This document shows, piece after piece, positions 21,413 through 33,105 of a stretch of DNA of 64,000 bases. Position numbers and translations under genes: made by a program. Within the stretch, counting starts at the first letter, position 1; every line of letters starts with the position of its first letter. Under the pieces are notes generated by a model that saw only the letters and a list, made by a program, of their open reading frames with translations, made no database searches and was not told the origin of the DNA. The DNA comes from Zantedeschia hybrid cultivar (Eukaryota > Streptophyta > Magnoliopsida > Alismatales > Araceae): contig JARZZO010000004.1 of the NCBI GenBank assembly GCA_030544215.1, positions 47,481,980 through 47,545,979 of the forward strand, given 5' to 3'.

Positions 21413-23417
21413 TTAGCTATTTCTTAATAGATGTGAGGATTGAATTAAAACGAATGATCTAATTGAAAAAATTGACCATTCTATCCAGAGACGATGGTTC
21501 CTCAGTTTGGATCATGGCCCATATTTTGGACGCTAGCGCCGTTTCATTGACTGGTGCAGTTGATAACTGGGCCAGCCTGACGCGCTCGGCCCGCATGGTT
21601 TGAACTGGGAACACGAGGATGTGGATGTTGTTTGAATCCGGATCTTCTCGGTGCACTGAACTCAGTCAGGGCAGTGAGAAGGAGGGTGGGGTCCCTCAAA
21701 TTTTTCAGCTCGGCGGGATTTTTTTTTAAAAAATCTGCCCTCATTTCTTTCACTGTACTGATCCAACTCAATCAGTCAGTACACTGAGAGAATCCGAATT
21801 CATGTTGTTTATACCATAAACAATGGGGAGATGTTTAATATAAACCTTGTTGTCCAATAGAATATAAAATAATTTAGTCTTGTAATCCATCCAAAGTATC
21901 TGGAGGAAAGGAAAAATATAAAGAAATGTTGGGGCCACTTTACTACCTAGGGGTTGATTTGTCAAGTTTCGTTTGTGTTATTTTTATGTTACTTTCAATC
22001 ACCTCTTTAGATTAAAATAGTTTTCCAAATATCTTTGCAGTTGCAGGTAACCCTGTTTAACATGCGGCGAATATTCTTTTTTCAATCATCAAATCAAATG
22101 TAATATTTGCATACTATAAGAAGAGATTCTTTACGTATTGCACAAAAGAGAGAAAGAAAGAGAAATATAAAGAGAGGAAAAGGAAGGATAGAAGAAAATA
22201 AGAGCATTTTGAATTACTTTTAATTTTAGTTAAAATTTAACTATCGTTAGACAAGTTATTTTAATAGAATGTTAATAGACTATGACAATGAGAGTATCTT
22301 TTTCAAGTATTGCAACGTACTGAAATCATTGTAAATAATATGAACATAAGGCTGATAATCTTGCAAATCAACTCTTAACGAGAGTCTATATGTTTGTCTC
22401 AAAAACAAGTGCATGGATCCGGCTAATGTTTGTGAGACAAATCATACAAGCATATCTGTTGTTGAAGCATTGGACTACAATACAAGCGTCCAACTCAGTG
22501 GTATTTTTAAAATTTTATCTAGAACAATGCCACTTAGGTTCCAGTCATTCATTAGCAAGGTGGTTATGGTTCAGGTCACTGGGTGGGATTAGATCTAAAA
22601 TGGTCCATCATGTATAACATGTTGATAATTCAAAAAGACGTCTTTACGTGTTTTTTAGATAATATTATTTGTCATCTATTGTGTTTAAAGTTTATTAACT
22701 CTCCTATTTTCAATTGTTCCTTTTAACTCTCACACAATTACATGTGCTCAGGGAAGAAATTCCCTCCACACTGCAAAAACCTCCACCCAACTAACATCAC
22801 CCATCCACACTACAAAAAAACCTCCCAAATAACATCTTACCCTTATGCTCCACAAACGTAGCACGGAGGAAAGATTTCCACCAAGAGTCAGCACAATTTT
22901 GAAGCATAGAAGTTTCCTAACTGACCTTGTCTTACTCAGGGTAATGGATTGTCCTGGATGTCTTCTCTATCTTGTGGATCGAATTACTTGTCATATCTAG
23001 TTACCTCTCCCCCTAAAAAGGAGCCCTCCATGCTAGATTGCTGCATGAGTCTATCTCTACATAGCCTATACCAAACCATGCAACCATTTGGAGAAATGTC
23101 CCAAGGTTAGCCTAGAGTATGCTATCCTATCCATGATAGATCACTCCCTAGCCTCGAGTGGGCGCATCGTCCTAAATCCAAGCTCCTTGGATCAAAATCC
23201 CGTCTATGCCCACAAGCCCAAGTGTTGGCTTATGCACCATCAACTTGCCCCCTTTTAAGCATACTCTAGTAGGGACATAATGATAATTAGCATTCGTATC
23301 CATAATCATAACAAACTATCCTTAACATACTCATTCAAATATTATGGTATGGCTTAACAATCAGATGGTAGTAGATTATTAACTGAAAGAAGAGGATTGC
23401 GCTTGGCGCAAGAGTGC
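21413..23417. other. Intergenic spacer, no gene seen
   Basis: AT-rich DNA with short frames of 75 codons or fewer. A purine tract (about 22145-22200) and two related CCACACTGCAAAAACCTCC-like words (about 22767 and 22806) are the only patterns I noticed. Confidence 0.5.
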
Positions 23418-24333
23418 TGATGGGCTGGCCCACTAATCTTTCTCCCCTTAAAGACCGTGAACCCACTAAATTCTAGGGCTACGTAGGCCCGACCCAGGTC
23501 AAGGAACCCTGAGGGAAATTTGAATTAGGTTCGGATCCCAACTAGGACTTTTCCTTTATGCAGGAACTAGGACCCCTATTCCGACGAGGACCAGGGGCAT
23601 GAGGCACCTAAGTCGTTCGTGCTCGAGAGCGGAATCTAGTCCAGGAGTCCACCTCGAATATGACTTTCTCAACCAGAATCGACTTTTCTCATGGATATGA
23701 CTGCTATATAAGGACCCCTGGTCCGACTGATATATATATATATGCTCTCTAGAGCTCAAGCTACTTTTGCTTCATCTCGGCATCCCCAGTTCTCTGACTT
23801 AGGAATCGGGGGGATCCTCCGGACTGCTGCCCGAGGCCCTCTGACGGTGTTCCCTTTTACATAGAACACCGAGTGATGCCGTTCTGATTGGAGAGGAAGG
23901 ACCCCTGATCATGGTGGATGAGATTTTGGTCCATCATCTTTTGACACCGTCTATGGGAAACAACTTCAAAAATCATGGCTGAAAAAAATCGCAGATAGAC
24001 CCCCAGCCAGGGAAGGTACTGTCTACATGATTCAAACAAGAGAAAATATGTCTGCATCATGGATACTCAAAGTCCCGGGAGAGTGGGCAGTTGCTCCCCA
24101 ACATCCAATGAACGATCACCTTCACTGACAAGGACCTCCAATGTATAGTATTCCCCCACAATGACGCATTAGTAATCGAGGCTGATATCACAGGACAATG
24201 AGTAAGGAAAACCCTTATCGACATCAGAAGCCCTATAAACATTCTTTTCCTCAATAGCTTTAGGCAATTTGATCGAGCGAGTGCACAAAGCAAGGGTAGG
24301 GTAGTGTCGACCCACAATCCCAATCGAAAACCT
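23418..24333 (+). mobile_element. Deleted Tat-like retroelement relic
   Basis: A putative 519-bp LTR (23418-23936) has inverted ends TGATGG...CCATCA and a TATA box (CTATATAAGG, about 23703). It is followed by a primer site TTTGACACCGTCTATGGGAA (23940-23959), the same type as in the Tat element at 6577. An ATG at 23975 (MAEKNR) then decays within a few codons. From about 24113 a protease-like stretch appears (ITFTDKDLQ, FPHNDALVIEADI, stop, RKTLIDIRSPINILFLNSF) in which the catalytic DTG/DNG reads DIR. Most of gag and all of RT onward are missing. No second LTR is seen before the PPR gene. Confidence 0.7.
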
Positions 24334-24615
24334 CATGATGTTTTCAGGCTGAACCAAATAGTAGGCGAAGGAAGGCAATTCGTCGAACAGGTGCTGCGCA
24401 AGCAAGGTGAGGAAACACACGGCGGGAGACCTTTTTTAATGTGTTCGAGATAAATGTTGGGGGGGTGGGGGGGGTGGGGAAGAGAGACGAGAAGAAGCGA
24501 ATCGGAGCTAGAGAGGCAGAGCATGGACGCACTGGAGGAGACCCATCTGTGAGCTTGGGGAGGCAATGATACAAATTCCTGATGAAGACTACAAATTTGA
24601 GTTGCAGGGGAGGCA

Positions 24616-26754
24616 ATGATCCGGAATTCCTGGCTCTGGGAATCCAGAAGCTCAGCACTGAAGAAAGCATTATTCTATCTTCCGCAGCTCTCGGACCTCA
24701 ATGCCCTCGCCAGAGCTCTACGCCATTGCGGTCGATCTGGGGCCTCCGGACATGGTGGATCTCTGCATTGCCTGCTGATGAAAAATGGGCTCTCCCAGAA
24801 AACCTTCCTCGCCAATAATCTCATGGCAATGTATGTTGATCTCGGGTTATTTGGTGAAGCACAAGAGTTGTTCGAGGAAATGCCTGTTAGAAATGTGGTC
24901 TCGTGGACTACCTCCATATCTGCTCATTGCAGTGTTGGGAACCCCTCTCAAGCGCTGAGGACCTTCTCCCGAATGCTGGACTCCGAGTTGGATGAAGAGC
25001 CGAACTGCTACACATTCTCTGCTGTACTGAAGGCCTGCGGCATGGCGGGCAACCTTGAGATGGGCAGATGGATTCACAGGCGAGTTATACGAGCCAGGAT
25101 GGAATCTGACACTGTTCTGATGAATGCTGTGCTGGATATGTATGCCAAGTGCGGGAGTCTGTGTGAAGCCAGGTGGGTGTTCGAAAGGATTCCTGAACCC
25201 AATACAACCTCTTGGAACATGATAATTGACGGGTATATCAAGGCAGATGGAATAGATGAGGCGGAGGAAATGTTCCTTAAGCTGCCAAAACCTGATGCCA
25301 TCTCGTTTAACACTATCATTGCTGGCTTTGCACAGAAGGAGAGTTCTAAGGCATTGGAATATTTATGTCTGATGCATAGAGAAGGCCTTCAACCTGATCC
25401 CTTCACCTTTCCTTGTGCTCTGAAAACATGTGGAAGTCTAGGAGTGAAAGAAATGGGCAGACAGGTTCATTGTTATTTGGTTAAATCCGGTCTTTGGTCC
25501 AGTCACTGTGGGTCCTCACTTATTAGTATGTATGCAAACTGCGGAAGATTTGAAGAAGCAATGAATGTATATGAAGAATATATAGATCATGGAGGCTCAC
25601 TTTCTGATGTCCTGTCACTTTCAAATGCTATGGTGTCTGGGTTTGTTGCTAATGGGTGCAACAAATCTGCTCTGTGTCTGGTTTCACAGCTACATAGGAA
25701 AGGCATGGCCCTTGACGCCTACACTCTCTCTGGTGCCTTAAAGGCCTGTATGAACTTACATAATTTAAGACTGGCATTTCAAGTCCATGCCTTAGTTGCC
25801 CACTATGCACATCTCTTTGATTCAATTGTGGGGAGTGTCCTTGTGGAACTTTATGTAAAGTTCAAGAATCTTGAAAATGCTTTGATGGTATTCAATGGCC
25901 TTCCTCATAAGGATGTAATCACTTGGACTGGAATAATCGCTGGTTGTGTACAACAAGGACTGAATCAATTAGCATTTTCTTTATTTAGGGATATGATGAA
26001 CTCAGACATTGAAGTAGATCAGTTCACTCTGTCAAGCATTCTTAAAGCTTGTTCTAGCATTTCAGGGCTTCAAGGTGGCAGACAGCTTCATGCTCGGAGC
26101 ATTAAAAATGGGTTTGAAAGAGAAGAAGTGTTGGTTACCTCCCTCATTGACATGTATTCCAAATGTGGCGAAATAGATGATGGTCTCTCAGTGTTTAAAA
26201 GCGCAAGATACAGGGATACTGCATGCTGGACAGGAATCATTGTTGGGTGTGCATTCAATGGAAGAGCAAAAGAAGCAATTGGACTTTTTCAAGAAATGGT
26301 AAAACTGGAGGTATGGCCCAACATGATCACTTTTCTTGGTGTTCTTTCTGCTTGTAGACATGCCGGATTGGTAGAAGAAGCCTGCCAGCTTTTTAAGTCT
26401 ATGCAAGAGGAACATGATGTGCGACCATGTCTAGAGCATTATTGTTGCCTGGTTGACATTCTCAGCCGAGCAGGGCGTACCAAAGAGGCTCAAATGCTGA
26501 TCGATGATATGCCTTACAAACCTGATGAGAATATATGGAATTCTCTACTTGGGACATGTGGGACCGATGGGAATGCTGGTACCTTCAAGCTTGCTGCAGA
26601 ATGCCTTCTCCCAGACAATGCATCTGTACATATCACGTTATCAAATCGTTATGCTAGTTTGGGTATGTGGGACATTTCAACCCATTTAAGACAGGAAACC
26701 AGAAAAATTAGAATGAAGGAAGCTGGATTGAGCTGGATTGAAATTAAGGCATGA
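24616..26754 (+). CDS. Pentatricopeptide repeat protein, PLS class, E subgroup
   Basis: An intact, intronless frame of 712 residues. PLS-type PPR motifs run almost end to end. Anchors include NVVSWTTSISAH (about 93), VLDMYAKCG, TTSWNMIIDGY (about 198), SFNTIIAGF, SSLISMYANCG, ITWTGIIAGC, SLIDMYSKCG and CWTGIIVGC. The C-terminus, with LEHYCCLVDILSRAG and MKEAGLSWIEIKA, is an E domain without a DYW deaminase. Such proteins usually act in mitochondria or chloroplasts as sequence-specific RNA binders for C-to-U editing, recruiting a DYW partner. The wording recalls Arabidopsis At4g08210, from memory. A basic N-terminus (MIRNSWLWESRSSALKKALF) could be a targeting peptide. A retroelement relic ends only about 280 bp upstream, so promoter and leader may be partly TE-derived. 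Confidence 0.93.
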   Translation: MIRNSWLWESRSSALKKALFYLPQLSDLNALARALRHCGRSGASGHGGSLHCLLMKNGLSQKTFLANNLMAMYVDLGLFGEAQELFEEMPVRNVVSWTTSISAHCSVGNPSQALRTFSRMLDSELDEEPNCYTFSAVLKACGMAGNLEMGRWIHRRVIRARMESDTVLMNAVLDMYAKCGSLCEARWVFERIPEPNTTSWNMIIDGYIKADGIDEAEEMFLKLPKPDAISFNTIIAGFAQKESSKALEYLCLMHREGLQPDPFTFPCALKTCGSLGVKEMGRQVHCYLVKSGLWSSHCGSSLISMYANCGRFEEAMNVYEEYIDHGGSLSDVLSLSNAMVSGFVANGCNKSALCLVSQLHRKGMALDAYTLSGALKACMNLHNLRLAFQVHALVAHYAHLFDSIVGSVLVELYVKFKNLENALMVFNGLPHKDVITWTGIIAGCVQQGLNQLAFSLFRDMMNSDIEVDQFTLSSILKACSSISGLQGGRQLHARSIKNGFEREEVLVTSLIDMYSKCGEIDDGLSVFKSARYRDTACWTGIIVGCAFNGRAKEAIGLFQEMVKLEVWPNMITFLGVLSACRHAGLVEEACQLFKSMQEEHDVRPCLEHYCCLVDILSRAGRTKEAQMLIDDMPYKPDENIWNSLLGTCGTDGNAGTFKLAAECLLPDNASVHITLSNRYASLGMWDISTHLRQETRKIRMKEAGLSWIEIKA

Positions 26755-27489
26755 AGAAAATATCTTATCCTGGCTTATGCTTCATGGACAATGCATGTGG
26801 ATGGTCTGGAGGCTCTATCTTGGAATTCTTTCCAGATGCAGATGAAGTTTTATGGGAAACCTCTAGATGCCCTTATGACATTAACTTGAGGTTTTGCTTT
26901 CCTTTTGTTCGTTTCTCGTATAACTCAACATTAACTGATATTTGCTTTCATCTGTTTACCTTTATGTTGGTTTGACTGAACAATATCCTTCCACCATCTT
27001 GTATTTATTTTATATGAGTGTCTGTGAGGCTTTGTTGACCTTTCTGCCATCTGCATCCACATTTATTCTTATTGAGTTGAATTTTGTTCCTTGCTATTTC
27101 TGTGTCCAATTATTAATTTCACAAACTTGATGTGTTTCTGATTGTCGTACTATCCGCTGCAGCCTGCAGTAAGCAGTACTGAGCACAACCATGTGCTGCA
27201 GATGAACCAGCAATATTCGCACATTGGCAACAATATGCTTTCTCAAGAGCTTGATGTTGAGACTATTTATCTGACTTGCTTTGTCAAGGCTTTGCACTAG
27301 CATTATGAACATGCGGCACCTGATTTTATTGGATCAAAAGTTCCATATGAGTAAGCTTCATCGTATAAAATTTTGGTATTTGTTTTTACATGATCATCCT
27401 TGTCAAAAATACCTATTGATCTCATGAGCATGCATATTTATTGAGACTGAAAGGAACAGCTAGACTATCATATATACGGGTAAGGCCAC
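26755..27489 (+). other. 3' flank of the PPR gene
   Basis: AT-rich sequence with no coding potential I trust. The first few hundred bases are likely the 3' untranslated region, but no clear polyadenylation signal is assigned. Confidence 0.4.
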
Positions 27490-29601
27490 AACTTAAGAGG
27501 GATGCCCTTTTATTTTCATTCCAAAGAAGGTCCTGATTAACGTCATTTAAAGACTATTGCCAAGATATCCTTTACAATCCATTAATACTGCTAAGATTCC
27601 AAGAAATAATAACATGTCCAAGAAAATCATTGAATGTGTTAAGAATATTCATTAAATTGCTATGTTCATTCATTTGTCAAATGGATGGATACATTGCTCG
27701 AGACTATCTTACTATCAAGCTTCTACCTTGTGTTACGAATACTTGTCCATTTTCTGTAAGAAAGCAAACAAATATTTTGTTCTATCAACTCAGAGTTAGT
27801 AATTCTACATGGAACCAAACATATCCTGATGTCACATTTCTCGTTTCATGTGTATAAAAGAATGCCATTCTTTGCATGATTTTTAGGAATATTTTAGGAA
27901 ATGAGCCAGAGGAATGACAAGTCTGATCCCTTAGAAATGAAAACTAGATAATCCCCCATTCTAATATTTTCAAGCTTGAATGATACTAATGGTGGATATG
28001 AAAGTTTAGGTTCCCTTTTTAGAAAATTTCTCACTTTTCTTTTAGAAAAATGATTATTTTTGGTTGCTTTTTCTATCAAGCGTTTGTTCATCTATAGGTA
28101 CTAATTTTGATAGTGGGCTGGGATGGATCTGAAGCTATGTCAACTATTGATTGAATTATCAAGGGTGATTTCCAGAGCCATTCCTCTGGCCAAGGCTGCA
28201 TAATCTCTTTTTCAGCCATCTGATGACAATGAAGGTTAGTGTCACTAGTTCTCACTCATACACAGACACTAATTTCCTGTTTTCATGTAATTCCAGCTTA
28301 TTAATCAGTCATCATCAACATTCGAGTAAAACCTTTTTCTTTCCTGGTTACAAAGTAAGAAGAACAGACAACAATAATCTGTGTGAGTGTATTTTTGTTC
28401 TCTTTATAAACTGCAGCATATGGATGATTTGATATTCGTGGTAACAGAAGCCATATAGTGGACAATAAGCTGCTAAGTTACCTGTGGGGATTTTATTAGG
28501 CATGGTCAGTGCATGTTCTTTTGTGAAGGAAACTGCCCAGAGTATTCAGACTGGGTGAAGATGACTAGCAACTGCTATGTGTGGAAGGTTAAATCTTTAC
28601 ATAGAATGGTGATATCATTTTTTATTGCTTTGTTTTGCTTCTCAGGGTTGAGAGAATTTAGATTTATATCAAGCTTTTCCTCTATCTTGCATAAATGAGT
28701 CTTCATGGATATAACCTATAAAGAGGCACACTTGTGGGTTAAAGTCGAACGTTCTCTGTGAGGTAACGATGAATACAGTGTTCTCTGATGTATGAACATT
28801 AAGTGCCATGGTCAATGATTAAACATAATCTACTTGGCAACATTTATATCAATATCCTGTGAGAAGAACGCATATGGAATAAGAAAAGCCATCTTATTAT
28901 TGCTCACTCTTTTTACCAGGTTCTCTCCATTATTTTCCAGCTTATTACTCCTGAGGACTTGTGTTCATGGGCTAACACCAAGACAAGAAAAGTCTTATTG
29001 AAGCACAAATACTCCAAAATGCTCATTAACCTTGTTACCATTTCATGTTAGAGCTTCTCACTATAATGCCCTTTTATTTTCATGTCAAAGAAGATCATGA
29101 CAACTTCGTCCAAATATTCTTGCCAGGATATCCTTGTAATCCATTAATATTTTTAAAATTCCAAGAAATAAGAGCATCCAAGAAATTCATTGAATGTGAT
29201 AAGAATATTAGTTTTGATTCCCAATTATGGTTCCCCTCAAACGTTTGTGTTTATTTTATCAATAACACCAAAATGAATATGCTGTTCAGCACTCTCTTTC
29301 TATGCATTACAAATCGTTGTCCATTTTCTGTAAGAAAGAGAACATATGTCTTGTTATATTAACTTGGAAGTCCTAAAGTCTACAGGGAACCAGATATTTG
29401 TTCTATCAACTAAGGAGTCATAAACAAGGAACCAAAGATATTCCTTATGTTATATTTCTCATTTCATGAGTGTGTCAAAGAATGCTGCTTCTTGCATGAT
29501 TTTTAGGGACATTTTAGGAAAAGTTCCAGAGGAATGACAAGTCAGTTCCCTCTTAGAAATGAAAATTAGATAGTTTCCCCCTTTTGATAGTTTGAAACTT
29601 A

Positions 29602-29865
29602 GGGGGGTGTTTGCATTCTCTAAAATTTTCTTGGGAAATTTTTCTAACTAAGTCTCATACAAGTTTTGCAAACATGAGTAAAAGTTAGTTGGGGAAATAA
29701 TCCCCATATTTTCAAAATATTCTCTTTTTTATGGAGTTTACTTGCTCACCTCCCTTCATAGGGAAATGTTTCCCATGGTTCTACTTTCCATGATTTTATT
29801 TTTTGGAGAAATATTTTCCGTAAGTCTCTATTTCCCTGAGACATGTTGAGAACATAAACGCCCCC
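29602..29865. mobile_element. Tourist/Harbinger-like MITE with TTA duplication
   Basis: Inverted ends GGGGGGTGTTTGCATTCTC and GAGAACATAAACGCCCCC, flanked by TTA (29599-29601 and 29866-29868), in 264 bp with no coding capacity. GGG-rich ends with TTA targets fit the Tourist (PIF/Harbinger) class. Copy A of the surrounding duplication has a matching empty site near 27972 (CTTGAATGATACTAATG). Confidence 0.85.
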
Positions 29866-30121
29866 TTAAGTGATGCTAATGTAGATGCAGAAGTTTAGCT
29901 ACCCTTTCTAGTAATTTTCTCTCCTCCTTTAAAACGATTGATTATTTTGGTTGCTTTTCTTATCAAGCTTTTGTTCCTCTGTAGGTGCTGGTCTTGACCG
30001 TGGGCTCGGATGGATTTGAAGCTATATCAACTATTGATTCAAAGTATCAAGGCTCCGGCACCATGTCGCTGGCCAGAAGCGCACAATCTTTTTTTCTACT
30101 GTCTGATGATAATTAAGCTTG

Positions 30122-31262
30122 GGGTCTGCTTGGTTCTAGGTAAATCATATTCCAATGGAAAATGTCTTCTAAGGAAATCAATTTACAAGAAAAGTGAAAA
30201 CGTAATTGATCATTTGGTACTTCTGAAAATGTTTTTTTGAAAATCTTTTCATTTGTTTGTTTTTTCATAAAATATTTTTTTTTTGTGAAAATGACTATAT
30301 ATATTTGTTTACACGTAAAAGAATTTTGGGGTTTTTTGTAAATAACTTCTTAAAAAATTCTGTATTTGTAGATATTCCTTGCATAATTCATATTTGCATA
30401 TAACTACCTCAATTATGATGTTATTTGCATATAAACCCCTTAACTATATGATTTGTCATGAATGTCATCCGAAATAAAATATTTTTGCTTTGCATACAAA
30501 TAGAAATAATTTTTTTCACTAAATATATCTAAGAAGTTTATGGATGGATGTTTATGCGATTTTTTTGTAAGGTATTTATATATTAATTGAGGATATTATT
30601 AATATCTTAATTTAATAATCTTCACATATTTTATGCAAGATAAAAAAATTAATTCAAGTGAAGTTTAAAGTAAACTTGCATAGTTAAGGGGTTATATGCA
30701 AATAATGCAATAGTTGAGGGGGTTATATGCAAATATAAATTATACATGAATTTTTTTAACAAATATAAAATATTTTAGGGGGTTATTTGCAAAAGGTCTT
30801 ATTTTCATATATTTGTTTTTTTCTGAAAAGCTGTCATGTCTTTAAGTTGTAAGGTCACAAGTGTAAAATTATACGTCTTAAACTTAAGGATATAAGTGTA
30901 AGATTATAACAAATTAATTTTCAAGGGTACAAGTGTAAAGAACTTATAATTGTAAAATTATAACAAGTTAAGTTTTAAGGGTACAAGTGTAAATAAATTA
31001 TGTATAAAATTATAACGAGTTAAATTTTAAGGGTATAAACATAAATAAAATTTAAGGGTCTATTTGTGTACGTTACTTGGGTGTTTCTCACGTGCCAATC
31101 GCAGATTCCCGCTCCTCTCGGAAAATGGCACCTGGTTGAGTTCAATGCATCAACTTTTCATTGACCAGCCCTTCCACATGCTACCAAATGAAGCATTCTG
31201 TTGAGGTTTTTTCGAAAACTCGTATATGCATCAACTTTTACGTTGTACCAAATAGACCCTTA
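30122..31262. mobile_element. Composite insertion with TIR-like ends enclosing a fold-back element
   Basis: The left end GGGGTCTGCTTGGTTC and the inverse of the right end (GGGTCTATTTGGTAC, about 31246-31260) are similar, suggesting terminal inverted repeats of a 1.1-kb non-autonomous transposon. It has no convincing target duplication. Inside is a separate long inverted repeat (30332-30796). From 30830 to 31060 the phrase AAGGGTACAAGTGTAAA recurs about four times with drift. Copy A of the duplication lacks all of it. Confidence 0.5.
30332..30796. repeat. Fold-back element, arms about 117-120 bp
   Basis: The left arm 30332-30451 is matched in inverse by 30680-30796. Key phrases are AGTTAAGGGGTTATATGCAA and GGGGTTATTTGCAAAA, each with its inverse on the other side. 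The roughly 230-bp loop is AT-rich. Transcribed, it would form a long hairpin able to feed small-RNA production. Confidence 0.8.
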
Positions 31263-31517
31263 GACGCAACTTTTAATTGAAAGTCATTTTTTGCTTCTAT
31301 TTATAACGCGAAACAAGATGGATGCAAATGGTAATAACTAATTTTAAGTTGTTATAAATATCAAATCTTCTCTAATAATTCTATTTTTTCTCCAGTTTAG
31401 GAAGTTTTAAATTGTAGTCTTTAGTTGGAAGCCAAAAATAAACTGAATGCTATGAAAATGAATTTTTAGTTGACATCCAAGGGGTTCGGATTCCCTCAAT
31501 GGGCTGACTGGGGGGAG

Positions 31518-31668
31518 CGTCGGGGGACGTCGCGTACTCCCTGCGTGTTGATGTGGCGCCTACTTTGGCGGGCCCCACAGATGCATGGGGCCCACGCGGT
31601 GTCAGTGAGCAGGGGTACGCGGCGTCCCCCAATGGCTGACTGCGGAGCTTCCTACAGTCGGCCGACTG
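31518..31668. repeat. GC-rich inverted repeat and palindrome
   Basis: GGGGGACGTCGCGTACTCCC (31522-31541) has an imperfect inverse at about 31610-31630 (GGGGTACGCGGCGTCCCCC), with a GGGCCCCAC/GGGGCCCAC pair between. A perfect 14-bp palindrome CAGTCGGCCGACTG lies at 31655-31668. It is a GC island within AT-rich DNA and absent from copy A of the duplication, so it is probably a small hairpin transposon. Confidence 0.6.
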
Positions 31669-31962
31669 AGGGCAAACCCCATGCCAAGTGGTCTTAGAAG
31701 AATTTTTTTTACTTTAGTTCCCTGTCTAGTTGAAAATGGGCCTGATTTCAATCCCATTTTAAAGTATTAGCTAACGGTCTGTTATTGGGATGCCTCAATC
31801 CGAACTTATCAGGTCTAACATGTTAGGTACCAGGCCTCAAACCCATTTTGACAGCCCCAAGTAGAATGTTGAATATTTTTCTTGAGCTTTTTTTTTTGCA
31901 AATATACCCTCCCTAAGATTTTGCTTGTGGAATTGTTAGTTTTATTTTTAGTAACCTCAATA

Positions 31963-31999
31963 CTCTCTCTCTCTCTCACTCTCTCTCTCTCTCTCTCTC
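31963..31999 (+). repeat. CT microsatellite
   Basis: An almost pure (CT)n run of about 37 bp interrupted once by CACT. Confidence 0.9.
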
Positions 32000-32279
32000 A
32001 CAACGTGCTGGTCAAAATAACTCTTTTTATAGGAGATTCTCATTTAAATATCAAATTTGATGGTTAAGGAAAGAATATTCGCCACATCTTAAACAGAAGT
32101 TGACCGCAAGGGTATTTTTGTAAGTACTGCACATAGTGAGACACTAAAGTAATACAAAAATATGGTCAACAATTTGCAAATAAAATCCTAAGGAGAGCAT
32201 GTAAGCAAAAATCTCATCTTCCTTTGGTTTTTGTCACTTTTTAGACCTGAGAGAGTTTAGAATTAGAAGAATGATTCAG

Positions 32280-32414
32280 TGAGCTCGACCTCACGGTGAG
32301 GTCGAGTTCCACAGTTAACGACATTTTGTACTTTATCATGTTTACTTTTACGAAAGGAGTAAAGCGAAAAATGTCTCTGACCGTAGAGCTCAACCTGACC
32401 ATGGGGTCGAACTC
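32280..32414. repeat. Pair of related hairpins
   Basis: GAGCTCGACCTCA-CGG-TGAGGTCGAGTTC (about 32281-32309) is an almost perfect palindrome. A diverged version (GAGCTCAACCTGACCATGGGGTCGAACTC in two arms) lies at about 32386-32414. Confidence 0.6.
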
Positions 32415-32632
32415 ATTAAATCACTTTTCTCATAACTATGTCGTATTCATCTTGTACAAAATGATGAATACAACGTTCTCTTATGTAAGAGAATCAATTG
32501 CTTTGGTCAATGATTCGAACATGATCTAAGTGGCAATTTGAAAGTGTCTGCACATTTACATTAATATCATGTAAAAGGAATGTACATGGAATAAGAAAAG
32601 ACATCTTTATTGCTCAAAATCTTTATCGAGTT

Positions 32633-33105
32633 TGATGATGACCTGCGAAGTTCAGTGCCCGTGACCCGAATTGGGAGGAGCCCGAGCCGAACTCGACTCC
32701 AACCTCCGGGAAGGAAGCAAGTTAAGCCTGGACAGAGGTCCGGAGAAACCTTTTGACGGTTAAGTTAGTCCATAAGTGTTGTCCGAGTTCAAAGTCGAAA
32801 TGTATAAGTTTTTGTTCTTAGGTTGTGGTTCTGATTACTTTCCTTTTCTTGGAGAGGTAGCAACAGCCCTTTTATAGCGCTTGTCCCCAGAGTGCCTCTA
32901 ACCTATCTCCCCGAGCCACGTGCAGGTCCTTCAGTGGCCGTCCGGATAATGCGAGCAATACCTCCAAGGCAAATGCCTCGTGGCCACGTGGGTGGGGCTG
33001 ACCACTGGGAAGGTCCATGGGCCTGACGTGGTCAGCCTGGCCCGTCGGGGAGGCCCACTACAACAGTTGGTTCCGGCCCGCGTCCGCCGGATCCATTTAT
33101 GGCGG
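32633..33105. mobile_element. 473-bp insertion with 5-bp duplication, solo-LTR-like
   Basis: Flanked by GAGTT on both sides (32628-32632 and 33106-33110). Copy A of the duplication shows the empty site near 28919 (CAGGTTCTCTCC). The insert is GC-rich and begins TGATGATGACC. On the minus strand it carries CTATAAAAGG (about 32873-32882) and ends ATCATCA, like a minus-oriented solo LTR. The other end reads ATTTATGGCGG rather than CA, so the terminus is irregular. Confidence 0.65.

Noticed and set aside
28223..28700. Short frames downstream of the PPR gene as additional exons
   Set aside because: The PPR frame is complete with its E domain, and these frames lie in a duplicated non-coding block where the paralogous copy does not preserve them.
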